Shown here in pieces: positions 47,422-59,639 of a DNA stretch of 64,000 bases. The first letter of the stretch is position 1; every line of letters begins with the position of its first letter. The notes under the pieces are model-generated. The model did no database searches. It was not told the DNA's origin and was given only the letters and a program-made list of their open reading frames with translations. Origin of the DNA: Sphagnum magellanicum (taxonomy: Eukaryota > Streptophyta > Sphagnopsida > Sphagnales > Sphagnaceae); the NCBI GenBank assembly GCA_021904315.1, contig CM038913.1:8803958-8867957 (forward strand). The letters run 5' to 3'. The position numbers and the translations under genes were made by a program.

Positions 47422-48960
47422 GCTGCAACCAAGGTCCAATGTCAACCACAGAGTATTTCAAATCATGTTGTGGAATCTGGCATGCCATCAGCTGGCTTAG
47501 CACATAACCTCGGCTTGGGTCATACACAAGTCCAGAGCACAAGAATCCAACCAACCTGATGAACAATCCACTTCTACTGCCATTTCTTCAGAAAGCACTC
47601 CAAGTGCAGCAGATCCACAATCCATAAGAGTCTGGCAAAGGGGTGGTGGTGTCTTTGTCATCTTTATTGGAATGGAAAAATGAGTTCTTTGTACAAATTC
47701 TGGATCTGAATTCTCATCCCTTGTAAATTGCAAGTTCAAAATCCCTGCAAAACTTGAAAGTTTTGTGCAACTGTAGTGGCTACTGCTGCTTTTAGAGTTG
47801 AAGTCATGGTCAAGTCACTCAGGGGGTTATGACATAATCTTTGAGCTCAATTTTGGTGTTTGGGTTTTGGCCTGCATCAACTGCAACTTAAAAATCTGAA
47901 ACTTGTCACCTCTTAGGCACATTCCTTCTTAAGAGTTATGTATTGAAAAATCCTGTCGCTGTTATGTATCTATTTATATCAAACATCAAGGGTCGAGACA
48001 ACTAACTATCCATCTACTGCTATTGAAGATTATGCTGTGAAATTGTGTCCCTGTAATGTAGAAAGAATCAGATTAGATGCTCAAAGTATGGTACGCCACA
48101 GTACAGACTACTGCTGATTTTCTCAGCATAATCAGAGGGCAACTTAGCTAGCAAAAAAATTTCATCTGCTGTTTGCAAGTTGTTTCAAGTAGTAACCACC
48201 TTGATAACTGGGTCTAAACACAATAACTGGCCAACACTGGTACATACAAGTCTATCCCTTGTTCATGAAGGAAGTGCAAAGAGACTCTTCACAAGTGGAT
48301 TGCAAACTGTATCTAGTATCTATCCACACACATGAGTGAGGCAACAACAAAATTTGTGTGTCCAGACGAATGCTGCATATTATTTTATGACTCTAGATTT
48401 GATGGATTTGTTGACATTCATGTTAACAATGTTCCGTACCAATCAGTGATTATTTTTTCAGAACACTTCGTTTTTTTTAAACCAAAAAAAATGGGAAATT
48501 TTGGGAAATATTTTATTTTTTCTAGTTTAAAATTTGACTAATTCTGCTATAGTTTTGGAAAAAATCGCCAATTTTTTTGATGTCACTAAATTGAAAAACA
48601 AAACCCTGGTTCCATCCCAATGGTTGTACTGCTGCGAATTTAGCTTTCTCTGCCTGTGCTAGTGAAACAAACCCAACTAGAGTTAGATATACAACACAAA
48701 TAAAAGCAGATGACATTCGGAATGTAATATGTGCATGTTTGCGCATCACTGTTCTCACTGAATAAATGCACAGTTGTAATTTTCTAGTTTGAAATCACAA
48801 TGTAGCATGTTGAAATCCTGACATCCTTAACTATCATCACTGGATCTCTGTAATGATCAAAAAAGATTGCAGATAGAATTATTCCAGAGAATTGTTGTTG
48901 TCGCATCTATGCAAGCTAAGGGGTCTAACGATGATATGAAATTACAAAGCATATATGATA
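47422..48960. other. 3' untranslated and downstream region of the PHD gene
   Basis: No further coding frame. The transcript end is not marked by a clear AATAAA near the stop, so its extent is open. Confidence 0.4.
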
Positions 48961-49198
48961 GCCTAGGGTCAGCTTCCACATTGACAAGATGAATAATTAA
49001 AAATTCATTCATTCATTCATTTTTTAAATTTGAAAAATAAAATCATGCTTTACTATGATATTGTTATATGAGGAGTGAAATTATTCAGATTGTAGTGTGC
49101 CATAATCGTGATGGTTTTCCCAGCTCAGCTTCATATTTTCAAGAAAATTCATTTCACTAGTTTACGGATCATTTAATGACAAAACTTTGCCCTAGGGT
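48961..49198 (+). mobile_element. Family C dispersed repeat, copy 1
   Basis: Aligns over about 220 bases with 61641-61858. Both begin GCCTAGGGTCAG, then TTCCACATT, and share GTGAAATTATTCAGA and TTTAATGAC late in the unit. Copy 1 ends TTTGCCCTAGGGTAA, a partial inverted echo of the start, so it may be a small TIR element. A (TTCA)n patch is inside. Confidence 0.6.
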
Positions 49199-50488
49199 AA
49201 ATGATGTATATATGTGTGTGTGTGTGTACATATATTAGCCGGGTTACCAATTCATCAATTTTGGAGCTATTATGTAAAATATGATTCCCAATTATTATAC
49301 TCAAGCTTGGTGCTTGTCACTTGTGTGTTTTGGATATGTACTGTTTAGATTTCATGTTTGGGTGCATGGTATGATGAACATCACACAGAATAATGGATTG
49401 TTCCTGTCTGAGTTCATCGCAATCTGCTTGCATTATGCATTCTTTGTAACATAAGATTTCTGGATGCATACACACCGTGTGGAGTTAAAATTTTGTGGTT
49501 ATCTGTTCCAGTTTTTGGGTGCTTCAGGAGTCTCTAGTACATTGGGATCAAACACAGCAGAAGATATGGACTAGGTACCTGGTGAGAGGCTGCTGGCTAC
49601 TAGGAAAGCCCTAGAAAGAATCACAGCAGTTCGAATGGTTCTTCATAGGAACACTCTGAGATAAAATTGGATTTGTAACCAAATTATTTGCAAATGAAGT
49701 GCATTAGTTTCATTGATGGTAGGGATCTGAAAAAGAGGGGAGAAAACCCTTTGAAAGCAATCAGCTACAAATACTAATGCAAGATGTATGCAAGCAAATT
49801 TTTTTATTTTTTTTCAACATCCATATTTGCTAAATAATCGAGTCCAAAAGCTGTAAAGCCTGATTGGTAGGTTGGTACCTTATACCCAGATTCAAATGTC
49901 TTTCAAGCAGTTAAGCCCTCAGGCTGAAGAGACTCTCATTCACACAGCTTAGTTGGCAAACTTTGTCCCATTCTTGTATGATATTCAGTACAAATGTGTG
50001 TTTTAAGCAAGTGCATGTTTGTGCAATTTATTTCCTATGTACGGTGGAGCATCATCAAGTCAATCAACTAAGTGAATAGAAGTTATAGATCACCTCGCAT
50101 GTTGTTGCTCGAATTCATTACAAATTCATTAGCAGCACATGCAAAGATGTTACCCACAATCCACCCAATTATGTTTTAAATTCACCAAGTAAAATAAATA
50201 CTCATCCCCAAAACTGTATGTTAACCTAAGGACACTCAAGTCGCATGTCATGCACTTGGGCCAGTCATAATAGCATCTGCATCAGGCGTGAGTTGACATC
50301 CAACTATTCTTGCTCGGAGAATGAAAGACTTTCAATTTACCAATGTCTCTATGTCATCACAAAATCATGCCCCTGCCATTAGCATAGGCCAAAATAGGTG
50401 ATGAACTCAGGTGGAAATATAAATTTTGGTCAGCCAATGAGGAATTGCAACTATGGTGTTGGATTTTTTGGAGTTTTGTTGTTTCCAC
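49199..50488. other. Non-coding stretch, no gene seen
   Basis: Has a TG run at 49212-49227. No coding frame. Confidence 0.5.
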
Positions 50489-50611
50489 CAAGTTCTCACT
50501 GTTTTCCCATTAAGTTCCAGATGGGTTCTCAATGTATTCCCAAGTTCTCACTGTTTTCCCATTAAGTTCCCGATGGGTTCTCAATGTATTCCCAAGTTCT
50601 CAATGTGTTCC
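50489..50611. repeat. 52-bp tandem repeat, about 2.3 units
   Basis: AGTTCTCACTGTTTTCCCAT starts at 50491 and 50543, and a third partial unit begins near 50595 (AGTTCTCAATGTGTTCC). The first two units are nearly identical. Confidence 0.88.
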
Positions 50612-51190
50612 TCAGCGTCTTCCCAACTGCATCTGACTTTGTCCCATATGCTTTGCCCAACATTGTCCTCTTGGAACCTTTATAGGTAGGCAAATATTGA
50701 CAACTTATAAGTTCCTAAGTTTGGAGAAAATGCTTAAACTTATATTGGGGAGTCTCCAAAGTTTCAATACCTGGTTGTGATGGGTCAATCAAAGAGGTTC
50801 ATTGCAACAAAACAATGGAACTTCGAAGGCACCCCCCACCTAACTAGTATGTTACCTCTTGTCCAATATGGCTAGGCCTAAGTGCACACCTAAGCACATC
50901 CCCCATTTCAGCCTCTATTATTATTTAGCACATCCAAGGTGCAATGTTAATACTCCCACATCCTCACCTTCAAACCTGAAAAATGGATTGAATAAAGTGA
51001 TAGACCATTTAAATCTTACCACCTAAGCTCATCATTATGATTGGTCAATCAAGAATAATCATTTCTTTTAGTGATGTAGGGTAGATTGGCCCATCACTGA
51101 TCACCTGCTTATGACCAAACACTTTGGCAAATCTTTCTTGATTCTTCTCCATTTTGAGCAATTCAAAATGTTATCGGAGCGGCTTCTCAA

Positions 51191-51600
51191 GCTCTACAAA
51201 TCATCTTTGAAATGCAAAGCCTATGGACCAGCCAAAATAAGAGCAGTAAAGAAAATATGTTTTTTCAAATTGCAAAATGCATTTTTTTATATTTTTCTTC
51301 AGTTTGACCCCTCCTACTTTCAAACCTCATAACTTTCTTATTTCTTATTATTTTAAACGATGTAAAGTGCTATAGGACCACCACCTGAAGTTCTACAAAT
51401 CATCTTTGAACTCTAATAGCAACATAAAAAGAATTTTTTGGGTGTTCAGGGACCAGCCTTTGTAGTGCTTGGTGGTTTGCTTTTTTGAATTCTTGACCCC
51501 CTGTGCTTTTGGGGGTCATAATTTTCTCATTTCTAATCTCTTTTGACAATTGTTATTGTTTCAGATGCGTCAAGAGGAGGGGTTCAAATTTTGTTTGGAA
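51191..51600. repeat. About 200-bp imperfect direct duplication
   Basis: TCTACAAATCATCTTTGAA occurs at about 51195 and 51395, GGACCAGCC at about 51229 and 51455, and a TTTGACCCC..CATAA.TTTCT.ATTTCTAAT-type part in both halves. The halves are diverged. No coding sign; it may be LTR-type spacer DNA. Confidence 0.55.
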
Positions 51601-54600
51601 CCCAGAAATAACAGAGCCATCCCCTTGGATCTGGCCTGCCCTGAGTGCTTAGGTGTTCAGTCACCAGCTGGTTTACCCTAATTCCAGGGCACTGCAAAGA
51701 TGTGCATATGTACTAGCCCCAAAAAGAATTACACTACCTGAGACATGTAATACTTCATACAAAATATGGGTCATTCTACTACTAGCACTTGGCATGCTCT
51801 ATTACCAATAACATCAAAATTGATAACGAAAGAAATTCCACTGCTGACATGATTTAGCTACCTCTTTCCATAATTAATAAGGATAGGGGAAGGATTGTTC
51901 CCTAAGGCTTCCCCTACTTTAAACGTGGTAGGATCAAGGATGGGAGCCCAAATGTATAAGCTCAAAAAGTAAGGGAGGCCTATGGGAACAAGCCTTCCCC
52001 AATGTGAAGCACAATTTTTTTGTATTCAAGTGATGGAAGATCTACATTTTGATCGATGGAAAGGTTCTTTAACAAAGGAACAAATATTCCATGCAATGAA
52101 GTTTTTTCAAATACAAAGAAAAAATCTTGGAGTGTTTAACATGTAGGGTAATGCTGTTGTCTAAGGCCTTTGCCCAACGTAAAGAAAAGGCTAATGGCAG
52201 AGATGAAATAAGATAGAACTAATGTTGACATAAAAATGTGTGACTTTATGAACCTACCTTGTAAATGGTAGGAGAGAGCTAGAGGGACCAGCTCTCTCCC
52301 TTCTTCTTTTTTGTTCTGCGGGCTGTACGTCTTTTGGCCTTTCTTTGGCCTTCCCTTTTTGTCTCCCCTGTGATGATGGTTCTGGCCATCAATCTTTTAT
52401 TGAATCTTTGGGAGTGTAAATGACAAGAACTCTACAAAGTGTAAGAATCAATGTTGGGTGGTCATGTACTTTCAAAGATACCCTAAGGATATAGCATTAA
52501 AAATAGTCGTATGTAAACCCCAGGCTTACATTTATTTATTTATTTAGTAAACCTAGTTCATGTGGACAACAGACATGAACTTATTTTATATACATAAGGA
52601 CATGTATACCAAGGGTCACTATGTGTTAATTTTTCACACCTTATTATTATCCAAGAAAATTAATATTCAAATATTTAAACCATCTTAAATTTTATCTTTG
52701 CATTGAATTTTAATGTCATATGTTTGTTTGAATTTTGAATTTATTTGGCAATGTGAAAAATATTGATGAAAGAAGGAAAATGATTGTGCATGATTAAGAA
52801 AACATTATGCATGAAATGATTAAACCTCATTTTTTTTAGAAATCAACAAACATTTCAAATAGATCACATTTTAAATGATGAAACATTGCCTAACATTCAC
52901 AAAGTCATTACAAACAACAAAAGATTATTTTGTTTCCAAGGGCAAAAAATACCCAAAAAAATGATATTTAAATCAGTTTTTAAATCAAACTAAACTATGC
53001 ACTATGCATTGTAACCTAATAAGTGGACCATTACATTGTTACATTCAAACCTTCATCAACTCCTTGTCCTAACTAGATAAATACCACTCATTCTAAATGT
53101 TATCTCCTTTATTTTGAATCCTCAATATAAATTACACCCTTTCCATCCTACTAATTGAACCTATTAACAACTAATACATATTATAAATCTCTTGTACATA
53201 TAGTTTTTCTAATTTTTTAATACCTATTATTAATGTATACCCTATACTATTTTATTTTGATTTTAATAATAAACATAATCCAATTATCAAACTAATTTAG
53301 TTAAAACATTTACCCAACAATCAATAGGTCCTTACACTATTACAAATATAATATTAATTCACCAAATAACTCACCATCATTTTTAATTATTAGGAATGTT
53401 GTTCACACATTCAAATAACCCTTTTGCTCAATGATTGGTGACAAGTTGTTACAAACATATTCAATTCATCAATGTTTTGTCATGTTTTTGGACTTGCAAA
53501 TATAATTTTAGGTCATATTTATAATTATTTTTATTTTTGTGTTATATTTATATTTTGAATTACATTTTAAATATTTTTATTGTCAGATTTTTATTTTTAT
53601 ATGTATATAAAATACACATGAATATAAGCAACATATGGTTGTTGGGATCTAGGTATGAACCTTGGTCTCCAAATAAACAATCCATTATTTTACCAAACCA
53701 ACCACCATTTAACTTTGAAATATGAATAATTGAAGATTGATCATACAAGAATCACACCAGATTGTGTTAAATGTCAAACTTTAAAATGTATTTTCTTTCT
53801 CATATTTTGTTCAAATGAAATAAATGAAAACTCATTTTTGAGTTTTTTTCAAAAGTTTACACATTATAATAAATAAACATACCAAATTTTGAATCATTTG
53901 AAGAAATAAACATTTGAATGTCATTGTTTAACAATTCCAAATACATTTATTCGTGCAAATTAAATCATTTAATGGCATGATTTGAATTTTTTTTTTTTTA
54001 ATGACTTTGAAATCCTTCATTTTTTTATGCAAATAATTTATGGTTAACATACATAAAATGGAAAAAACTGAATTTTTCACATTTCAACCATTTAATATGT
54101 CATAATATATACATGTGTGTGTATAATACCAATTAGGATCATTACATAATGACTAGAAAATAGGAATGGTGAAATGCAATTTATTATGGAGTCAATCACC
54201 ACTTTATATGTGCCTTAATAAAATTGTTTAATGAACTAGACCCATGATTTGTAGTAGTGTTATTTTTTACTCATATAGTTTTTTAATACAAAAAGAATGA
54301 CCTCCCTAGCATGTATAACTTCATTGCTATAAAAATTTGATGCCCAACAAATAAGGACCTAAACATGCACATGATAAATAAAATTAAAATTAACATCATT
54401 TTCCATTCAAGAACACATTTAAAGAAAAAGAGTGTGTGAAATTGTCATTACAAACAAATTATGCCAAAGTTGAAGGGAAAAAAAAGGTGTGTAATTGTTT
54501 CACCAAACATTTTTAAATGTTCTAAATTGTAATCACATGAGCTATTGCAAAATAGCTATAATGCATAATGACTAACTAATCACAATCGATGCAACTTGCC

Positions 54601-54989
54601 ATTGGATGATAAAGATGCATCAAAAATCAAGAATTGAAGCTACTAAAGTTACATGCAACCACTATCACCTTCTTGAAATAAAATGTTAGGAAATTCAATT
54701 TAAGGATGGACATAAAGTGCATTTTTAGATTGGGACTACCTTTATCTTGTCTTTGGCCTCCCCAACATAAACAAACATTTAATTATATGCAATTATACAA
54801 CACACTTGACAAACAACAAAATTATATGACACCAAAAACATTAACACTTGACACATAAATTTTGCAACATAAAGACAATGCACAAAAAAAGACAATGACA
54901 CATATGATGTTCAACTAGCATTGAAAAACAACATTGGCAAGTACAAAAAAGATCCCACATTCATATTCTATGATTTTATCAACATGAAC
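51601..54989. other. AT-rich non-coding stretch, no gene seen
   Basis: Especially AT-rich from 52.5 kb on. Only short random frames. Confidence 0.55.
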
Positions 54990-55340
54990 ATTTTGTAGTT
55001 TTTTCAACATTTAGGCTTAAACAACAAAAAATTGCACCAATCTTGACCTCCAACTCTATAATTATTTTCAACTTTCAATCCCTCTAGCTTTGTAATTTTT
55101 AAAATCTTCAAGCTTAAACATCAAAATAGACATACAAATTCATTCAAATTTCAACCCCTTGATTTTGTAGTTTTATAAACACTCAAGATTAATAAACACC
55201 AATAAAAAGCACACCAATTCGCACTTAGATATACAATTTTCTAAACATTCAAGCTAAAATGTTAACACAAGCACATCAATTCACACAACTTTCAAACCAC
55301 CCCATGAATATGTTGTTTAAAGCTTTCAAGCTTCAAGATT
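54990..55340. repeat. Degenerate repeat tract (GTAGTTTT..CAAGCTTAAACA)
   Basis: A theme of TTTTGTAGTTTT, then AACATTCAAGCTTAAACA, then CACACCAATTC returns about four times at spacings of roughly 70-100 bases. It lies about 0.7 kb downstream of the hAT relic on the minus strand. Confidence 0.4.
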
Positions 55341-56072
55341 AGAGAGGAAAAAAGTCACATTGATCAAACCAAGACACCATGGAAACACCAATACAAACAT
55401 CTAAAACACAAAAAATAATTGTTCTAATATTGGTAGCATAATCACACTTTAATGATGAAGTTAGAACATATGAATGGAAAAAAAGGAACACATCAATTAT
55501 TCTTGTGAAACTTTAGAAAATCTAGAATTTTTTCATTTTATATTTTCTCGCATTTCATTATGGAGGCACTTTGCCCCTTGTTGTGGGTTTCAACAACCCC
55601 AAGTACATGAAACATGTTTCTACATATCACAAATGGTTAATGGTTAACAAATTTAGAACAAGGCAAACTCATGAAAGACATCAAAGAACCAATCAATTCA
55701 ACAAACAATAGATATTAGAATAGATATTAATTTATATATATTTTTGAGCTTTAAAATTAGTTCCATCATAAATGTTTTGCACTTTGTAACCTTCAATAGC
55801 ATACTAGTTAATCATCTTCAAACAAACCCAAGTTTACAATCAATTCCTTGTTTTCTTCAAGAAAAGTGTCTTCCACATCTAAGTATTCCTACATCAACTT
55901 GATCCCTAGACCAATTAGCACCTTGATCTAGGATCAGCTAACCATTTTTTTTTTGCATGAAATAGTTTTTCCCATGTACAATTTTTTTGCGTGTAGCAAT
56001 TTTCAACAAAAACCCATGTGTGCATCCTTGATTGACACCTCCATCATAGAATCACAAACTTCTAGATTGTTA

Positions 56073-56900
56073 ATTAGTAGCATATTGACAACATTTAAAC
56101 ATAATATGCTCATAATAATTGCCAACATGTAGTGGCGAAAACTTCAATGAAATACATGACACAATGTTTGTTAAGGCATTTGTGAGAGTGTTCAAGTTGG
56201 TGCATTCATCTTTCACGTAAACTATGACTTTGTGACATAAGTCATAGCGAACAAACAAAGTCTTTGGTTGCACAATCATGGCAACTTTTAATGTCTCATG
56301 AAACTCCGAGATCACTATATCAATGTGATAAGAAACCCATTTTTTGTTATGTAATTGACCATCACAAAAAACATGTGAAATCCTTTTTGTGATATCCAAA
56401 AAATGAATGTGGCAATAATTGTGGTGGCTTCAACAAGGGCAAGAAAAACATGGTGTTCCATGATGGTTTTATTGACCATGTTAAGTATTACTTCATTGTA
56501 AACCTACCACATGTTTGGAAACATAACCTTCCCACATTGTCAAAGGACTAATCTCCTAAGCTAATTGTTTTCAATGGAGCTCAATGGGTTGCATCATTTA
56601 GTAATATACAAACATAAATCCTCCAAGAATTGTTCTTGAACATGGTGAAATTTATCATAAGAGATTTTAAGCATTAAAAAGTCAGCAATGGAATGGGTTG
56701 TTAGATTTTCCACTTCTTGGAAAACTATTGGGCATTAGGTGAAAAAAATTCAATAATAAGTTTTTTGAGTCTTTGCACAAGTTCATAGAAACATGCCCAC
56801 TCATAGTGGTTGTTCCATGTGTTTTTGTTATACATGACAAGGCCCTTTGGGATGGAAGGTATTATTTTGTCCAACCTCTTCTTGGTAGACATTGTGAAAC
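56073..56900 (-). pseudogene. hAT-family transposase relic, copy 2
   Basis: Minus-strand homologue of the 17-18 kb relic, spread over several frames. QEQFLEDLCLYITK and LRRLVL..CGKVMFPN (about 56620-56500) match copy 1's FLEDLVLYTCKGY and LRRLVLHLC. Further on, RYDLCHKVIVYVKDECTNLN, LTNIVSCISLKF and HIMFKCCQYATN match copy 1's KYDLMHCMIA, VKDEGNNL, RSIVNYRPLKL and HIMSKAYHYATN. Several stops and frame changes. The region after CCQYATN appears lost. Same family as copy 1 but clearly diverged, so not a recent duplicate. Confidence 0.68.
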
Positions 56901-57119
56901 ACCACATCATATCCATTGAGACTTTGAAAATCCATAAAAGCAAAAAAAACATTGAGGTAAAAAAAAGGCCCAAGCACTTGTTCTCTTCCAAAAAGGCTGA
57001 AACTTTTTATTCATCAATGGTTGGAGGAGGAACTATCATTGTTGTGCCTTTATTTCAACTTGCAAAATCTCCTCCTTGCCAACCTCTCTTTCAACATCTT
57101 ATTCACTTAAAGACTTAGA

Positions 57120-58239
57120 TTGTTTAATGTTGTGCCATCACCATGTAGACTTCAACTTCTCCAACATGAAAATTAGTTGTTAAATTCAAGCATTGAACAG
57201 TTAATAGAGGTGAGCCTTACAACTTTATTCCTTTCAAAACACCAACCCAATCATCCACCATCACAAAACAATTGACCTTAAGACCTTAAAACAAAAAAAT
57301 AGCGTAACAAAAAACTAAACGACCTTAACATGGACAAAGCAAAAACATGACATAACAAAGAAAAAATTGATAGAGAAAAAACAAAGAAAAAAAGAAGAAT
57401 GCAAAACTTGGTGATTCTTACATGAACTTGTGATGTTCATCTCCACTTCACACATAATCTACACAACATTATGTAAAGCAAGGAAAAGGAACTACATTTA
57501 ATAATCAAATTGCATAACATCAATGCTTCAAGCTTTTGCCACTGCATCATCAACTCCTCTACACTTTTCATGATTTCTCCAAACTCTTTCGCAACTCCTC
57601 CATCCTCTAAAACCTAAAACCCTTAAAATTCTATGCACCATAATCTATGCCTTGTCCATGTAAAAAAACAAGAATGCCCCCGAGGCATGTGCATTTGCCA
57701 TGCTTCATATATAACAAAGGCCTATCTTTGCAAGGACCTCACTTGTGTATGAATGAGTACATGCCACCTAGGCAGGTCATTTTAGGTATTTTTTTCAATG
57801 ACTACCTATTGGTCAAGGCCTTACATACCCTCGTATTTGCCTTGGTACATATTTGCCTAGGGTGGTACCCTAATGCGTAGGGATTAAAGCGTGTCTAACA
57901 CAAAGGCTTCCTCTGCATAAAGAGTCTAGGTTTTAAAAATCTTTCCAGCATTTCTTTTCATGCAAGTCCAGTAACCTGCTTGCAAGTTGGCAAGTGGGGG
58001 TTTTTTTTTTGTTTTTGTTTTGTATGTGTGTCAACTTCATTTTCAATATGGTTTATGTGTTTTCCTATCTCACAAGAGTGCATTACACACTTTGAAAATC
58101 AGCATTGTGCATTCCATATTCCTATAGTGCTCCAGCACTGAAATGCAACCTATTGAAACCTGCCCTTTCAATTCGCACTTGAGTGAGAACCATTCACTTG
58201 AGAACCATCTTATAAATAAAATATGTAAACCACCCAAGG
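57120..58239. other. Non-coding stretch, no gene seen
   Basis: AT-rich with A runs, then a less AT-rich part at 57.6-57.9 kb whose 77-codon frame has no recognisable domain. Confidence 0.45.
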
Positions 58240-58494
58240 TAATTAACGAAAGCCAAAGGTGGTTTCTCAGGTTTAGAGGTCCAATTTCAGACTGGGTTAC
58301 CTAGAACTGGAGCCAGAACCAGGTCGGCTCTCCAGAATGGAATGAAAACCTGAATTATATTTTTCAAGAACTGGACCAAAACTCTACCTAGGGTTTCATT
58401 TTTTTTGTGGAACTGGAACTGGATCCATTCTAAATTGTTTTAAAGAACCGGAATTGGAGGTTCTTCATAAAAGGCAAAGAACCACTCATCAAAC
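58240..58494 (+). mobile_element. Family A hAT-like element, copy 5
   Basis: The body has GAACTGGAGCCAGAACCAGG and AGAACCGGAATTGGAGG words. The end GAGGTTCTTCATAAAAGGC then AAAGAACCACTCATCA matches, on the other strand, the 6.8 kb copy's start. The left end (near GGTGGTTTCTC, 58260) is approximate. Confidence 0.5.
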
Positions 58495-58506
58495 CCTTGT
58501 TGTTTT

Positions 58507-58842
58507 CAATGTTATGCATGTCTTTGAATTTTTTAAAGAAATGTCTATTCCAGTTCTGTGCAAAAAATCAGAATCAAAGAATCATTAATTCTGGTTATTT
58601 CAAAAACCTTAAAGAGAGAACCAACAATTTTCATGAAAGAACCGACAAAGAACCACCGATGGTTCTCTGATCAGTTCATTGACTTCTTCATTTTTTAAAT
58701 TTAGAACCATGGTTATATATCAAAACAAATTCTTTGAATACTTGAGAAATGGCGGGCCAGTGGGTATATGTGTGTGTGTATATATATCCAGTTTGATAAT
58801 TGACAAGTATCTATCCCTCATTCTAAGAACCACCCGACACTG
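58507..58842 (+). mobile_element. Family A hAT-like element, copy 6, with target duplication
   Basis: 336 bp. The flanks GTTGTTTT (58499-58506) and GTTGTTTC (58843-58850) agree at 7 of 8 bases. It starts CAATGTTATG and ends AAGAACCACCCGACACTG, so both ends keep the CARTGT hAT-like start. Beyond it the TIRs are worn. The body has GAACCGACAAAGAACCACC words. Confidence 0.6.
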
Positions 58843-58849
58843 GTTGTTT

Positions 58850-59560
58850 CTCTGCAAGGATCGCAAGCATCCACAAGTTTGTTACTAATGCTGTGTCCAC
58901 ATTGCTGCATTCTTCTTTGAGCTCCTTTGCTCAGGGCCCCATTGGGTTGCTGTCCAAGAAACTTGGTGTTGGAAAAAGTTGGAGCCCAGATCAATGCATT
59001 GATTGACAAGCTATGTTGCAAAATCCGAAATAATCTGCCGCCGAGATTGACATCCAAAGTGATGGGCTACGAGTCTCCAATTGACCCCACCCAAAGACCT
59101 CTGCACATCATGTACAGGAAAAGAATCTGCTCAGTCACAAAAAGGCCTCCTGACAATGGGGTTCTTGCTCCACTGAGAAGTTGAACTGTATGCCAACTTG
59201 CATATCTGCTAAGCTCACCACATCCACTCCACTCCAGCAAACAAATGTATTGGCTGGTGGCGCAATAAAGAAGCCGTTACAGGAGGAAAATAGCTGGCTG
59301 ACTGGTGAAGGAACACGGGCAACCTCCACATCAGTCACTGGCAGGCAGGTGAGCTTTGCAGCTGGGCCCAGCTAACTTGTGTGCATGTCTGCCGCCTTAG
59401 AGTTAACAAGTGCAGTTTTTGTATGCAGAGTCCAATTGTGGGCAAGCTCTACAGCTATGAACCCCACTATAGTAACTATTGGAACATAGAAAAGTATTTT
59501 GTGTGGGAGGAGGTACAGTTATGGGAGCATCTTTTGATTCTTTTTTCTTCATCTTCTTCT
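58850..59560 (+). pseudogene. Unrecognised gene-like remnant
   Basis: A less AT-rich island whose translation looks like protein. One frame gives IASIHKFVTNAVSTLLHSSL (about 58858-58917) and, after four in-frame stops, is open from 59136 to a good donor at 59349 (CAG|GTGAGC). A possible next exon begins near 59429 (after TATGCAG) and reads SPIVGKLYSYEPHYSNYW then NIEKYFVWEEVQLWE in phase. Another frame is open at 58927-59184 (LPPRLTSKVMGYESPI). So either a decayed gene or a gene with small introns. No family was recognised. Confidence 0.28.
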
Positions 59561-59639
59561 TACATAGTTTTGAAGCATGCAGTTCCTTGTAAGGAATTGT
59601 GTCCTTTAGGCATGTGTATCTTTATTACATATTAAGTTG

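Noticed and set aside
58850-59400. Organelle-derived DNA with RNA-edited TGA codons
   Set aside because: Some seed-free plants edit U to C in organelle transcripts, but nothing else here resembles mitochondrial or plastid genes, and a TAA stop is also present; simple decay is the easier reading.
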